DNA of 64,000 bases from Methylophilales bacterium HTCC2181 (GCA_000168995.1 AAUX01000001.1:1178001-1242000); one strand, 5' to 3'; numbered from the stretch's first letter, positions 40,767 to 49,947 are shown. A program made the numbers and translations. Notes: generated by a model not told the origin, from the sequence alone.

Positions 40767-41989
40767 GTTCTATACTCGGCATTAATTTTAACGTAATCAT
40801 ATGAGAGATCTGAAGTCCACACAGAAGAATTAAATTGTCCCCTCCCCATTACAACTTTCAGACATATTTCGTCTTTTTTCATCTCCTCTTTTCCCATAAT
40901 TTCTGTAAAAGCTGGAGCAGCAAACCCCTGCTGGGCAAATAAAATATCGTTGAGATATATGTCGATGAGCGAAACATCTATACTGCCAATAGGAGCGTTT
41001 CCTATTGCCGCCATAATTCTTCCCAAATTAGGATCCGAGGCAAAAAAAGCAGTCTTAACAAGCGGTGAATTAGCAATTGACTTACCTACTTTTTGACAAT
41101 CTTGCTCATCAATACCCTGCTCAATAATTATTTCAATAAACTTAGTTGCCCCCTCACCATCTCTTACAATAGCTTTAGATAGAAAGCCTGCAACTTCCAA
41201 AAGGGCTTCTTTGAGCCTCGCATATGAGGCATTTTTTTTTGTTATCTGCGGATGATTAGATTGCCTTGTTGCAGTAATAACAAATGAATCATTGGTTGAG
41301 GTGTCACCATCGACAGTAATTTTATTAAAGCTTTCATCACACACCTCTCTTGTTATTTCTTTTAACATTGCTTCATTAATGTTTGCATCAGTACCGATAA
41401 ATGCAAGCATTGTAGCCATATTTGGATTAATCATCCCCGATCCCTTACTAATCCCTGTTACCTTCACTTCATTTCCTTCAATGATAGTAGAAGTTGAGCT
41501 AGCCTTAGGAACGGTGTCAGTTGTCATTATGGCAATAGCTGCGTCCACCCAATTAGCTGGCCCCACATTTTTTATTAACGGATCGAGGCTATCTATAATT
41601 TTCCCGACAGGAAGATCTGTCATGATCACCCCAGTTGAAAAAGGCAACACTTGATTTTCAGAAATATTTAAAATTTGCGCAAGTGCATGACAAGTTTGTT
41701 TTGCATTATCAATACCCACGTCACCTGTCCCGGCATTAGCTGAACCGGTATTTATGAGGAGCGCTCTTTTATTTGAACCTGAACTTAGGTGATATTTTGC
41801 TACTTTTACGGGAGCAGCTAAAAATTGATTTTTTGTAAAAACTCCCGCAACAATAGAGCCCTCATCAAGAAGAATGAGAGTTAAGTCTTTTCGATTGGCA
41901 TACTTAATGCCTGACTCTATAGTGCCTAAAGAAATTCCAGGAATACTAAATATATTTTTTTTTATTGGTTGAGATAAATTGACCGGCAT
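40763..41989 (-). CDS. argJ: Glutamate N-acetyltransferase / amino-acid acetyltransferase ArgJ
   Basis: Moves acetyl from N-acetylornithine to glutamate, recycling acetyl groups in arginine synthesis. The 408-aa proenzyme cleaves itself before a threonine in the conserved MATMLAF segment, visible here. Ends inside the presumed mutT start, and begins 3 bp after cysS. Confidence 0.95.
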   Translation of the reverse strand: MPVNLSQPIKKNIFSIPGISLGTIESGIKYANRKDLTLILLDEGSIVAGVFTKNQFLAAPVKVAKYHLSSGSNKRALLINTGSANAGTGDVGIDNAKQTCHALAQILNISENQVLPFSTGVIMTDLPVGKIIDSLDPLIKNVGPANWVDAAIAIMTTDTVPKASSTSTIIEGNEVKVTGISKGSGMINPNMATMLAFIGTDANINEAMLKEITREVCDESFNKITVDGDTSTNDSFVITATRQSNHPQITKKNASYARLKEALLEVAGFLSKAIVRDGEGATKFIEIIIEQGIDEQDCQKVGKSIANSPLVKTAFFASDPNLGRIMAAIGNAPIGSIDVSLIDIYLNDILFAQQGFAAPAFTEIMGKEEMKKDEICLKVVMGRGQFNSSVWTSDLSYDYVKINAEYRT

Positions 41990-41992
41990 ACC

Positions 41993-43363
41993 TTATTTTT
42001 TTCTCCATATTGTTCCATTAGGTGTGTCTTCTAATAAGATATCATGACCTTCTAAAAATATACGAATTTCATCGGCTTTTTGATAGTCTTTATTTTTTTT
42101 TGCCGATAATCTATCACTAATAAGTAAATCAATATCAATATCGTTATCCGAACTTTTAATGTTACCGCGTAAAAATAACTCAGGGTCCATTTCTAAAATC
42201 CCCAAAATATTAGCTAGCTGGATTAACAGCTGTTTTTCTTGATCTTGATTGCTTTTATTTACTTCATTAGCGAGTGAAAATAAAATAGAAATCGCTTCAG
42301 AGGTATTAAAGTCGTCATCTAACGCGTCCTTAAATTGAGAGGCAAAATTGTTTTTCCAGTCAATTTCCTGATCAATACGGGTGTCATTTCCCCTAATCGC
42401 AAGGTACAGCCTAGTTAAACCCTGCTTGGCATCTTCTAAATGTGTATCGGAATAATTCAAAGGGCTTCTATACTGAGCTTTCAATACGAAGAAACGAACT
42501 ATTTCTGGCTCATAATGGTTAAGTATTTCACGAATTGTAAAAAAATTTCCTAGTGATTTAGACATTTTTTCATTATCAACCTTAACAAATCCATTATGAA
42601 GCCAGTAATTTGCCATTTGGCAGCCATTAAAAGCCTCTGATTGGGCTATTTCATTTTCATGGTGTGGGAACTGGAGGTCTTGCCCACCACCATGAATATC
42701 AAAGTTTTTACCCAAGAATTTGTTGCTCATAGCAGAGCATTCTATATGCCAGCCCGGCCTTCCTTTTCCCCACGGGGAATTCCAGCAAGGTTCCCCAGGT
42801 TTTGCTGATTTCCAGAGCACGAAATCAAAACTATTTTTTTTAAACTTATCCACTTCCACCCTATTTCCAGCCCTCAAATCTTCTAACGATTTTCCAGACA
42901 ACTTTCCATAGCCATTAAACTTTGAGACGGCGTAAAACACATCATTATTACTTCCAACATATGCATATCCTTTTTCTATTAAGCCTTGAATCATAATTAT
43001 CATTGCGTCTATTGATTCGGTAGCTTTGGGTTCAGCATCTGGACTAATAACACCAAGCGCCTCTGCGTCAGCATTCATTTCGTCAATGAATTGCTTCGTT
43101 AAGACCCCATAAGTAACTCCCTGCTCTGCAGCTCGGGTGATAATTTTGTCATCAATGTCAGTTATATTTCTTACGTAAGTCACTTCATACCCAGACGCCT
43201 TAAACCAACGATAAATGAGGTCAAAAACAATTAAAACTCTTGCATGGCCCAAATGACAAAAATCATAAACCGTCATTCCGCACACATACATTTTTACCTG
43301 GCCTGGGACAATTGATTTAAAAATTTCTTTTTTCTTCGAGAGGCTATTGAATAGTTTAATCAT
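41993..43363 (-). CDS. cysS: Cysteinyl-tRNA synthetase
   Basis: Class I synthetase for tRNA-Cys. The 456-aa protein has the zinc cysteine in MYVCGMTVYD, HLGHAR (HIGH), IHGGGQDLQFPHHENE and KMSKSLGN. Standard length. Divergent from ppiA; a 20-bp palindrome lies between them. Confidence 0.96.
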   Translation of the reverse strand: MIKLFNSLSKKKEIFKSIVPGQVKMYVCGMTVYDFCHLGHARVLIVFDLIYRWFKASGYEVTYVRNITDIDDKIITRAAEQGVTYGVLTKQFIDEMNADAEALGVISPDAEPKATESIDAMIIMIQGLIEKGYAYVGSNNDVFYAVSKFNGYGKLSGKSLEDLRAGNRVEVDKFKKNSFDFVLWKSAKPGEPCWNSPWGKGRPGWHIECSAMSNKFLGKNFDIHGGGQDLQFPHHENEIAQSEAFNGCQMANYWLHNGFVKVDNEKMSKSLGNFFTIREILNHYEPEIVRFFVLKAQYRSPLNYSDTHLEDAKQGLTRLYLAIRGNDTRIDQEIDWKNNFASQFKDALDDDFNTSEAISILFSLANEVNKSNQDQEKQLLIQLANILGILEMDPELFLRGNIKSSDNDIDIDLLISDRLSAKKNKDYQKADEIRIFLEGHDILLEDTPNGTIWRKK

Positions 43364-43438
43364 GTTGTAATTTACGCCAGTATTGGGTGGTAATGAGCCA
43401 TTATTTGTGATAAATTTTGTAAAAATTATACCACGTAG

Positions 43439-43458
43439 CTCAAGTTACATAATTTGAG
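43439..43458. promoter_or_regulatory. 20-bp palindrome between cysS and ppiA
   Basis: CTCAA-n-TTA-nn-TAA-n-TTGAG is symmetric at 16 of 20 positions. It overlaps a TTGAGT (43454-43459) that could act as -35 for TATAAA (43478-43483, 18-bp spacer), just before ppiA. The shape suggests a dimeric regulator site; I cannot assign a regulator. Confidence 0.4.
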
Positions 43459-43495
43459 TTTAATCTTTCAATAACCTTATAAAGCCACCGTCAAA

Positions 43496-44038
43496 ATGAA
43501 CAAAATATTATTATCACTTTTTATTTCTATTACTCTGTTAAGTGTCAACGCACAAGCGGAAACAATTATTATTGAAACCAGTAAAGGCCAAATAACAATA
43601 AGTTTGGATAGTGAAAAAGCACCTGGAACCGTTAATAACTTCCTTCAATATGTTAAGAATGGATTTTATGAAGGTACAATTTTTCATCGGGTCATTAAGG
43701 GCTTTATGATTCAGGCTGGCGGCTTTGATGAAAAAATGAATCAAAAACTGACTAACGATCCCATAAAGAATGAATCGAAGAACGGCTTGAAAAACGAAAT
43801 TTACACCATTGCTATGGCTAGAACAAATGATCCACACTCAGCAACTTCTCAGTTTTTCATTAATTTATCTGATAATTACTTCCTTGACGATGGAGCTGGC
43901 TACTGTGTATTTGGTAAAGTAATAGAAGGTCATGAAGTAGTTAAAACAATTGGAAATTTATCAACACATGTAACTAGGGGTATGGGTGATGTTCCAATCA
44001 AAACAGTAACCATCAATTCGATTAAAATTAGCAATTAA
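43496..44038 (+). CDS. ppiA: Periplasmic cyclophilin-type peptidyl-prolyl isomerase
   Basis: Peptidyl-prolyl cis-trans isomerase exported to the periplasm: a signal peptide (about 1-21, NAQAE) precedes one cyclophilin domain with FHRVIKGFMIQ, MARTNDPHSATSQFFIN and the usual core. 180 aa. Tandem paralogue of the next gene, 20 bp downstream, which lacks the signal peptide. Confidence 0.93.
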   Translation: MNKILLSLFISITLLSVNAQAETIIIETSKGQITISLDSEKAPGTVNNFLQYVKNGFYEGTIFHRVIKGFMIQAGGFDEKMNQKLTNDPIKNESKNGLKNEIYTIAMARTNDPHSATSQFFINLSDNYFLDDGAGYCVFGKVIEGHEVVKTIGNLSTHVTRGMGDVPIKTVTINSIKISN

Positions 44039-44058
44039 AAATAAAGGTATAAAAATAA

Positions 44059-44541
44059 ATGATAACTATCAAAACAAACAAAGGGTCTTTTTCAATTGAG
44101 CTTGATGAGGAAAAAGCCCCTATCTCAAGTGCAAACTTTATCAGTTATGTAGATAGTGGTTTCTACAAAGGTACTATTTTTCACAGGGTCATCAAAGGCT
44201 TTATGATTCAAGGTGGTGGTTTTGATGAAGCTATGAACCAAAAAGAAACTCTTGCGCCAATTAAAAATGAGGCGAGTAACGGTCTAAAAAATGATATGTA
44301 CAGTGTTGCGATGGCCAGAACGTCAGATCCTGACTCGGCTACATCTCAATTTTTTATTAATGTTTCAGATAATGATTTCCTAGACTATCCGGGTCAGGAC
44401 GGGGCGGGTTATTGTGTTTTTGGTAAAGTTATAGAAGGTAAAGAAGTTATTGATCAAATTAAAGAAGTATCGACAGGATCATCAAATGGGCATCAAGATG
44501 TTCCTTCAGATCCAATCATTATTGAGGATGTAACCCTCTGA
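44059..44541 (+). CDS. ppiB: Cytoplasmic cyclophilin-type peptidyl-prolyl isomerase
   Basis: Cytoplasmic counterpart of PpiA. 160 aa, no signal peptide, with FHRVIKGFMIQGGGFDE and TSDPDSATSQFFINVSDN active-site segments. Its 3' end overlaps the likely lpxH start, in the cysS-ppiA-ppiB-lpxH order common in betaproteobacteria. Confidence 0.95.
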   Translation: MITIKTNKGSFSIELDEEKAPISSANFISYVDSGFYKGTIFHRVIKGFMIQGGGFDEAMNQKETLAPIKNEASNGLKNDMYSVAMARTSDPDSATSQFFINVSDNDFLDYPGQDGAGYCVFGKVIEGKEVIDQIKEVSTGSSNGHQDVPSDPIIIEDVTL

Positions 44542-45266
44542 TAACCCTTAAGGGCTCTGCTGTTTTTGTATCCGATGTCCACCTATCTGAATCGGAACCA
44601 CAAACTATTGAGTTATTTAACCAATTTTTAAAGGCTGAGTGTATCCAACACTCAGCCTTATTTATTCTTGGTGATTTGTTTGATTATTGGATAGGAGATG
44701 ATTCACCTCAGTTTCAATACATCCGTAAATTATTCAATGAATTATCTGCTACAACAGATATTTATTTTGTATCGGGAAATCGGGATTTCCTAGTCGGTAA
44801 TGATTTTTTTAAGTCATCAAATATCACACTACTTTCTGACCTTACGAAGATTCAAATGTCAGGTCAAGAGGCTTTGATTATGCATGGTGACACTTTATGT
44901 ATCGACGATACTGAATACCAAAAATATCGAATTCAAGTTCATTCGAATGAATGGAAAAACACTTTTCTGAAAAAATCAATAAAAGAGAGACTTTCAATAT
45001 GTAATGATTTAAGACAAAAAAGTGAAGAGGCAAAAAAGAATAAGAAAGAATACATTATGGATGTCAATCATGATGCAGTTCATGATGTATTTAGGGATAA
45101 TGGTTACCCATCGCTCTTAATTCATGGGCACACACATAGATTAAATACACATCATTATGAGTTTGAAAGCCATAAATGTCAGAGGTGGGTATTAGGTGAT
45201 TGGCACAAAAAAGGGAATTGCATAGTTTGGAATAACAACGAAATGAAATTCTTATATCTAGGCTAA
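44538..45266 (+). CDS. lpxH: UDP-2,3-diacylglucosamine diphosphatase LpxH
   Basis: Metallophosphoesterase that cleaves UDP-2,3-diacylglucosamine to lipid X in lipid A synthesis. The essential first motif FVSDVHLSE and second motif ILGDLFDYWIGDD lie upstream of the first in-frame ATG (44676), so that ATG cannot be the start. No ATG, GTG or TTG lies between the upstream stop (44523) and the first motif. The best candidates are CTG 44538 (overlapping the ppiB stop as CTGA) or ATA 44541, 9-12 nt after GAGG. This gives about 241-242 aa, the E. coli size. Other motifs: GNRDFLVG, HGDT, HGHTHR. Confidence 0.9.
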   Translation: MITLKGSAVFVSDVHLSESEPQTIELFNQFLKAECIQHSALFILGDLFDYWIGDDSPQFQYIRKLFNELSATTDIYFVSGNRDFLVGNDFFKSSNITLLSDLTKIQMSGQEALIMHGDTLCIDDTEYQKYRIQVHSNEWKNTFLKKSIKERLSICNDLRQKSEEAKKNKKEYIMDVNHDAVHDVFRDNGYPSLLIHGHTHRLNTHHYEFESHKCQRWVLGDWHKKGNCIVWNNNEMKFLYLG

Positions 45267-45725
45267 ACGCGACAGTTCGTTTTTTCTGTTATGTTGTGCC
45301 GCTTTATTTAAAATACCATTGATAAATTTAAACCCATCTACTCCGCCAAAAGATTTCGCAACCTCAATAGCTTCGTTAATTACCACCCTATAGGGTACAT
45401 CCAAAGAGAATTTCAATTCATAAAGTGAGCTAAATAGAATGGCGAGCTCAATAGGACTTAGTTCATCGTAACTTCTATCTAAATAAGTTTTAATTTCCTC
45501 TTTAAGGCTATCAAAATTATTATGAACACCCTCCACTATACTCAGGTACATTGATTCATCAGATCTTACGAAGTCAGGGTCCTCTCTAATATCTTTTTTA
45601 ATTTGATTGATATCAAATTGGTTAACAATGCCCCTATAAATACTTTTCATCACCAACTCACGTGATTTTCGTCGATTATTTATTGGCTTCTTTTTTCCAG
45701 ATGTTTTGGTCGCTTTAGTTATCAT
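45258..45725 (-). CDS. nusB: Transcription antitermination factor NusB
   Basis: All-helical RNA-binding factor for rRNA antitermination. The 155-aa protein has a basic N-terminal extension, RRKSRELVMKSIY, and the C-terminal VINEAIEVAKSFGG...FINGILNK signature. Starts 4 bp inside ribH, the standard ribH-nusB pair. Overlaps convergent lpxH by 9 bp. Confidence 0.95.
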   Translation of the reverse strand: MITKATKTSGKKKPINNRRKSRELVMKSIYRGIVNQFDINQIKKDIREDPDFVRSDESMYLSIVEGVHNNFDSLKEEIKTYLDRSYDELSPIELAILFSSLYELKFSLDVPYRVVINEAIEVAKSFGGVDGFKFINGILNKAAQHNRKNELSRLA

Positions 45726-46165
45726 AAGTTTTTTAACAGCATCGCCATTTCTATAGCTCCGAGAGCCGCCTCTTCGCCTTTTATTTTAGTTCTTGCAAAG
45801 GCTTCTTCGTCAGAATTTGTGGTAATGATTGCATTGATAACTGGAATATTATGATTTAATTGCACCTGCATAAGGCCATGAGCTGACTGGTTCGATACGA
45901 CTTCAAAATGATACGTTTCTCCCCTAATGACAGCACCAATACCTATCAACACATCAAACTTTTTAGACAAAGCATATGCATTGAGTACAGCAGGGATCTC
46001 TAGAGCTCCCGGCACCTCCTTTAATTTAATATTCTCTGGTGAAATACCTTCAACCTTAAGCATATTAACACAGGCATTTTGAAGCTCTTTTACAACAGCT
46101 TCATTAAAGCGAGATGAAACAATTCCTACCCTAAGCGTTTCGTTAAAATTTTTATTCAAAGCCAT
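45722..46165 (-). CDS. ribH: 6,7-dimethyl-8-ribityllumazine synthase
   Basis: Penultimate step of riboflavin synthesis. The 147-aa protein has VSRFNEAV near the N-terminus, VPGALEIP, GAVIRGETYHFE with its catalytic histidine, and a C-terminal GEEAALGAIEMA. No ribBA or ribE lies beside it. Downstream of the OFA transporter by 9 bp, on the same strand. Confidence 0.96.
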   Translation of the reverse strand: MALNKNFNETLRVGIVSSRFNEAVVKELQNACVNMLKVEGISPENIKLKEVPGALEIPAVLNAYALSKKFDVLIGIGAVIRGETYHFEVVSNQSAHGLMQVQLNHNIPVINAIITTNSDEEAFARTKIKGEEAALGAIEMAMLLKNL

Positions 46166-46174
46166 ACCCCAAGT

Positions 46175-47725
46175 CTAAAGGAATATGATTATACCCTTTT
46201 GCAGAGCATTAAAAATACCCAAAAGAATTGGCACTCCAACTGCCATCCAGGCTAGCGGTAAAACAATTTTTTGCAGGGATGTGTTAGTTTTTGAGGAACT
46301 AATAATTGGCCCAGTACTTCTAACCTTAAGAGCTCCCTGCTCCTTTTTCAATTCGGTGTTGGTCATAAAAAATTTCTTGTTTACGGGCTTGACCAATAAA
46401 TTTAGTATAAAACCACCAACTAGGAGTAATGCAAGGATTTTAAAACTGGCGTTATATGCTTGATCAGTAGGTATTCCGAGGGCTAGTTGATACTCCCGAA
46501 GGTATGAAATAAGCATAGGACCTATAATTCCTGCAAGAGACCACGCAGTTAGTAATCTCCCATGGATTGCCCCAACATGTTGTGTGCCAAAAATATCAGC
46601 TAAGTAGGCTGGTATCGTAGCAAAACCACCACCATACATAGTTAAAATAACTAAGGTTATGACCACAAAAGCTGCAATATATTGGTTCAATCCTGCCCAA
46701 GGAGCGGCTAAATATAAAGCAGTACCAAGACTAAAGAAGATGGCGTAAGTTAATTTTCGTCCTAGAAAGTCAGAGGATGACGCCCAAAAAATTCGTCCAA
46801 TAATATTTGCCAATGATAGTAATGCACCGAAACCGGTTGCAATAGCTCCTATGATTAATGGGTCAAAGCTACTGGCTGCAATCTCTTGAAACATAGGCTT
46901 AGCGACAGATAGAACACCAATGCCTGCTGACACATTTAGGCAGAGGACCCCCCACAGCAACCAGAACTGAGGGATTTTATGTGCAACACCAACATGAACA
47001 TGGTTTTTGGAAATCATATTGGTAGTTTTTGTAATAGAAGGATTCCAGTTCTTAGGTTTCCATCCATTCGCAGGAACTCGATATCCAAATGCCCCAATTG
47101 TCATAGCAATAAAATAAATAATACCCATAATAAAGAATGTTTGAGCAACACCGTAAGCGCTAATCAAGCTATCACCTAATGGCATGCCAATCATAGCACC
47201 TCCACCAAAACCCATAATTGCCATTCCAGTAGCAAGCCCCCTTCTGTCAGGAAACCATTTAATCAAAGTTGACACTGGGGAAATATAGCCCAAACCTAAT
47301 CCAATACCTCCGATTACTCCTGCACCAATCCATATCAACCACAACTGATGAAGTGAAATACCAATAGAAGCAATCATTAGGCCTCCTCCCCAAGTTACTG
47401 CTGCAGCAAAGCCAGCTTTTCTTGGACCAGCTTTTTCCAGCCAATGGCCAAATACTGCAGCTGACATTCCTAAGAAAACAATTGCAATTGCAAAAGTCCA
47501 AACTACATCACTCCTCAGCCAATCGCAAGACGTAGTAAATACTCTTTCAATAAATGTTACCGAGCTGGAACATTCTGAGCCAATCAACATAGTGAGTTCT
47601 GGCCAGAAAATACTAAATCCATAGATCATCCCAATAGACAGGTGTATAAGAAGTGCGGCTGGTGGAACCATCCACCTATTAAAAGATTTGTCCGCAACTA
47701 TATTGTCTCTATCTAAAATACTCAT
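46175..47725 (-). CDS. MFS transporter, oxalate/formate antiporter (OFA) family
   Basis: Twelve- to fourteen-helix inner-membrane transporter, 516 aa. The GLGLGYISPVSTLIKWFPDRRG segment and GGGFATIPAYLADIFG are typical of the OFA family (OxlT and relatives). The long periplasmic loop after helix 1 and the extra C-terminal hydrophobic segment suit proteobacterial members. Substrate unknown: an organic acid such as formate or oxalate is plausible in a C1-using organism, but the sequence does not show this. Divergent from phoB. Confidence 0.85.
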   Translation of the reverse strand: MSILDRDNIVADKSFNRWMVPPAALLIHLSIGMIYGFSIFWPELTMLIGSECSSSVTFIERVFTTSCDWLRSDVVWTFAIAIVFLGMSAAVFGHWLEKAGPRKAGFAAAVTWGGGLMIASIGISLHQLWLIWIGAGVIGGIGLGLGYISPVSTLIKWFPDRRGLATGMAIMGFGGGAMIGMPLGDSLISAYGVAQTFFIMGIIYFIAMTIGAFGYRVPANGWKPKNWNPSITKTTNMISKNHVHVGVAHKIPQFWLLWGVLCLNVSAGIGVLSVAKPMFQEIAASSFDPLIIGAIATGFGALLSLANIIGRIFWASSSDFLGRKLTYAIFFSLGTALYLAAPWAGLNQYIAAFVVITLVILTMYGGGFATIPAYLADIFGTQHVGAIHGRLLTAWSLAGIIGPMLISYLREYQLALGIPTDQAYNASFKILALLLVGGFILNLLVKPVNKKFFMTNTELKKEQGALKVRSTGPIISSSKTNTSLQKIVLPLAWMAVGVPILLGIFNALQKGIIIFL

Positions 47726-47824
47726 AGCTTTATCCTGTTGTTATGCATTAAATATGTAACATTTATCAAAATAATCTATAACCAAATATTAATCAAATTA
47801 AATTCATATTTAGATGATTGCTGG

Positions 47825-47857
47825 TGTCATATTTTTGTCATAAAAATGTCATACTAT
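47825..47857 (+). promoter_or_regulatory. Pho box and phoB promoter
   Basis: Three exact TGTCAT repeats begin at 47825, 47836 and 47847, an 11-bp period, as in PhoB-binding Pho boxes. TACTAT (47852-47857) follows as -10. The -35 is replaced by the box, as in known PhoB-activated promoters. It supports autoregulation of phoBR. Confidence 0.82.
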
Positions 47858-47890
47858 TGGTAAGTAATTAACTTTAATGAGGCTACCAGA

Positions 47891-48586
47891 ATGGCTGCAA
47901 GTATTTTAATCGTAGAAGACGAAGAGTCGATATTAGAGTTAATTGCAATTAACCTGCATCAAGCAGGGTTTAATCCAATACGATCCTTAAGTGCTGAGTT
48001 TGCCGAAAAGATAATTCAAAAAAATCTACCAGATCTAATCATTTTAGATTGGATGCTTCCTGGAATGGATGGGGTAGAATTTGCTAAGAGAATTAGAGGA
48101 AGCTCCACTACCAGAAAAATTCCTATAATAATGTTGACCGCTAAAAGTGAAGAGGATAATAAGTTAAAAGGATTAAATATTGGCGCAGATGACTATATGA
48201 CTAAACCATTCAGCCCTAAAGAATTGATAGCAAGAATAAAAGCTATTCTTAGGAGAAACGCCCCCGAATTAGTCAATGAGCCTATTAATATGAATGGACT
48301 TGAATTAGATCCCATAAAATATGTGCTTACAAATAACGATAAAATTATTTCTATAGGCCCAACCGAATTTAAATTATTAAATTTCTTTATGAGTAACCCC
48401 AATATAGCATTTAGTAGAAATCAAATTCTTGATAAGGTGTGGGGCAACAAGTCTGATATAGATGACAGGACAGTTGACGTGCATATTAAACGATTGAGGG
48501 ATACATTGAAACACACAGGTCAGCACTCATTAATAAAAACAGTTAGGGGCCTCGGTTATAGGCTTGAAAAGATTGAAAATTCCTAA
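47891..48586 (+). CDS. phoB: Phosphate regulon response regulator PhoB
   Basis: Phosphate-starvation transcription factor. The 231-aa protein has a receiver domain (1-120; phospho-acceptor Asp in LIILDWMLPGMDG) and an OmpR-type winged-helix domain (about 130-230, ending TVRGLGYRLE). A GAGG ribosome site lies before the ATG. Preceded by a strong Pho box and followed by phoR after 56 bp. The pst transporter and phoU are not nearby. Confidence 0.93.
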   Translation: MAASILIVEDEESILELIAINLHQAGFNPIRSLSAEFAEKIIQKNLPDLIILDWMLPGMDGVEFAKRIRGSSTTRKIPIIMLTAKSEEDNKLKGLNIGADDYMTKPFSPKELIARIKAILRRNAPELVNEPINMNGLELDPIKYVLTNNDKIISIGPTEFKLLNFFMSNPNIAFSRNQILDKVWGNKSDIDDRTVDVHIKRLRDTLKHTGQHSLIKTVRGLGYRLEKIENS

Positions 48587-48642
48587 AATAAGTAAGCTAC
48601 TATTAGGCAAAATGAACAGTCTTTTAATAAAAGGAAAATAAC

Positions 48643-49947
48643 TTGCAAGAAATTAGGTGGCATTTATCTTTATTCATCATTTTCGAAATTTTTTCGACTC
48701 TTTTAGTTTTAAGTGTCTTTGATTTAGAGACCTCCTTGCTATTCTTAGCATCAACGCTCGTTTTATTTTTAGCCTTTCACATCTATTGGGTTTATAGATT
48801 AAATCAATGGCTAAATAATCCTATGATCAATAATCTGCCTAATGGGTATGGGTTGTGGAGAAAATTATTCACTAAACTATACAAAACACAGACAAAACAA
48901 AAGAAAACAAAGCAAGAGCTTTATGGGGTGCTTGACCAATTTAAATCGGCAGCTGAAGCTATGCTTGACGGGGTTATTGGTGTCGATCAAAACAATGAGA
49001 TTCTTTGGAGCAACAAAACAGCACAAACTATGCTTAACATTAAACCAAAAAATGACTACGGACGACCGATAACATATATTTTTAGGAATAGTGCGTTTAA
49101 AGATTACATCGAAAACTCAGAATACGATGATACGTTAAAAATTACTAACCAATTAAACATGCAACCATTAGAAATTAAGGTCGCTTACTTTAGATCAAAA
49201 CAAAAGCTAATCATATGTAGGGACATTACAAAGGAAACCGAAAATCAAAATATGAGAAAGGAGTTTGTATCTAATTTCTCTCATGAGCTTAAAACGCCAC
49301 TCACCGTTATACTAGGTTTTATTGAAACCTTAGATGGGATGTACCCAAAAGACACATCGGAAAGTAAAATTATTACCATGATGGACAAGCAAGCCTACCG
49401 AATGAAGGGCTTAATTGATGATTTGCTTTTACTTTCGAACGTAGAAAGCAATCAACACATCAATCGATCAAAAAAAATAATGGTATCTGATTTGTTTAAG
49501 CTCATAAAAAAAGATATTTCATTGCTTGACGAGAATAACCATACAATTGACTACTCCATTAATTCCCAATTAAATTTGTATGGTGAAAAAAGGGAAATTG
49601 AAAGTGCGTTTAAAAATATTATTACCAATGCTATTCGTTATACTGAGAAAGATGGGCATATTAATATTCGATGGAAGTTCATAAATGGTTTAGGGATATT
49701 TGAAGTGTCTGATAGTGGAATCGGTATACCCAAAAGTGATATAAATCGAATAAGCGAGAGATTCTATCGAGTCAATCCTGATAGAAGCAGAGAGACAGGT
49801 GGAACAGGTCTTGGCTTAGCTATCGTAAAAAATGTCATGATCCAGCACCAAGGGGAACTAAAAATTACTAGTGAATTAGGCTCTGGTAGTACATTTAAAC
49901 TTATTTTTCCAGCTGAAAGATTGATACATAAACCAAATAATGGCTAA
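48643..49947 (+). CDS. phoR: Phosphate regulon sensor kinase PhoR
   Basis: Inner-membrane histidine kinase partnered with PhoB. TTG start. Order in 434 aa: two N-terminal hydrophobic segments (about 5-55), a PAS-like domain (about 95-195; AMLDGVIGVDQNNEILWSN), HisKA with His in NFSHELKTPL, and HATPase with N (FKNIITNAIRY) and G boxes (DSGIGIP; GGTGLGLAIVK). Overlaps the next gene by 8 bp. Confidence 0.93.
   Translation: MQEIRWHLSLFIIFEIFSTLLVLSVFDLETSLLFLASTLVLFLAFHIYWVYRLNQWLNNPMINNLPNGYGLWRKLFTKLYKTQTKQKKTKQELYGVLDQFKSAAEAMLDGVIGVDQNNEILWSNKTAQTMLNIKPKNDYGRPITYIFRNSAFKDYIENSEYDDTLKITNQLNMQPLEIKVAYFRSKQKLIICRDITKETENQNMRKEFVSNFSHELKTPLTVILGFIETLDGMYPKDTSESKIITMMDKQAYRMKGLIDDLLLLSNVESNQHINRSKKIMVSDLFKLIKKDISLLDENNHTIDYSINSQLNLYGEKREIESAFKNIITNAIRYTEKDGHINIRWKFINGLGIFEVSDSGIGIPKSDINRISERFYRVNPDRSRETGGTGLGLAIVKNVMIQHQGELKITSELGSGSTFKLIFPAERLIHKPNNG

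Noticed and set aside
43496-44541. ppiA/ppiB as a recent tandem duplication
   Set aside because: The two share long similar stretches, but a periplasmic plus cytoplasmic cyclophilin pair beside cysS is widespread, so this is an old paralogy.
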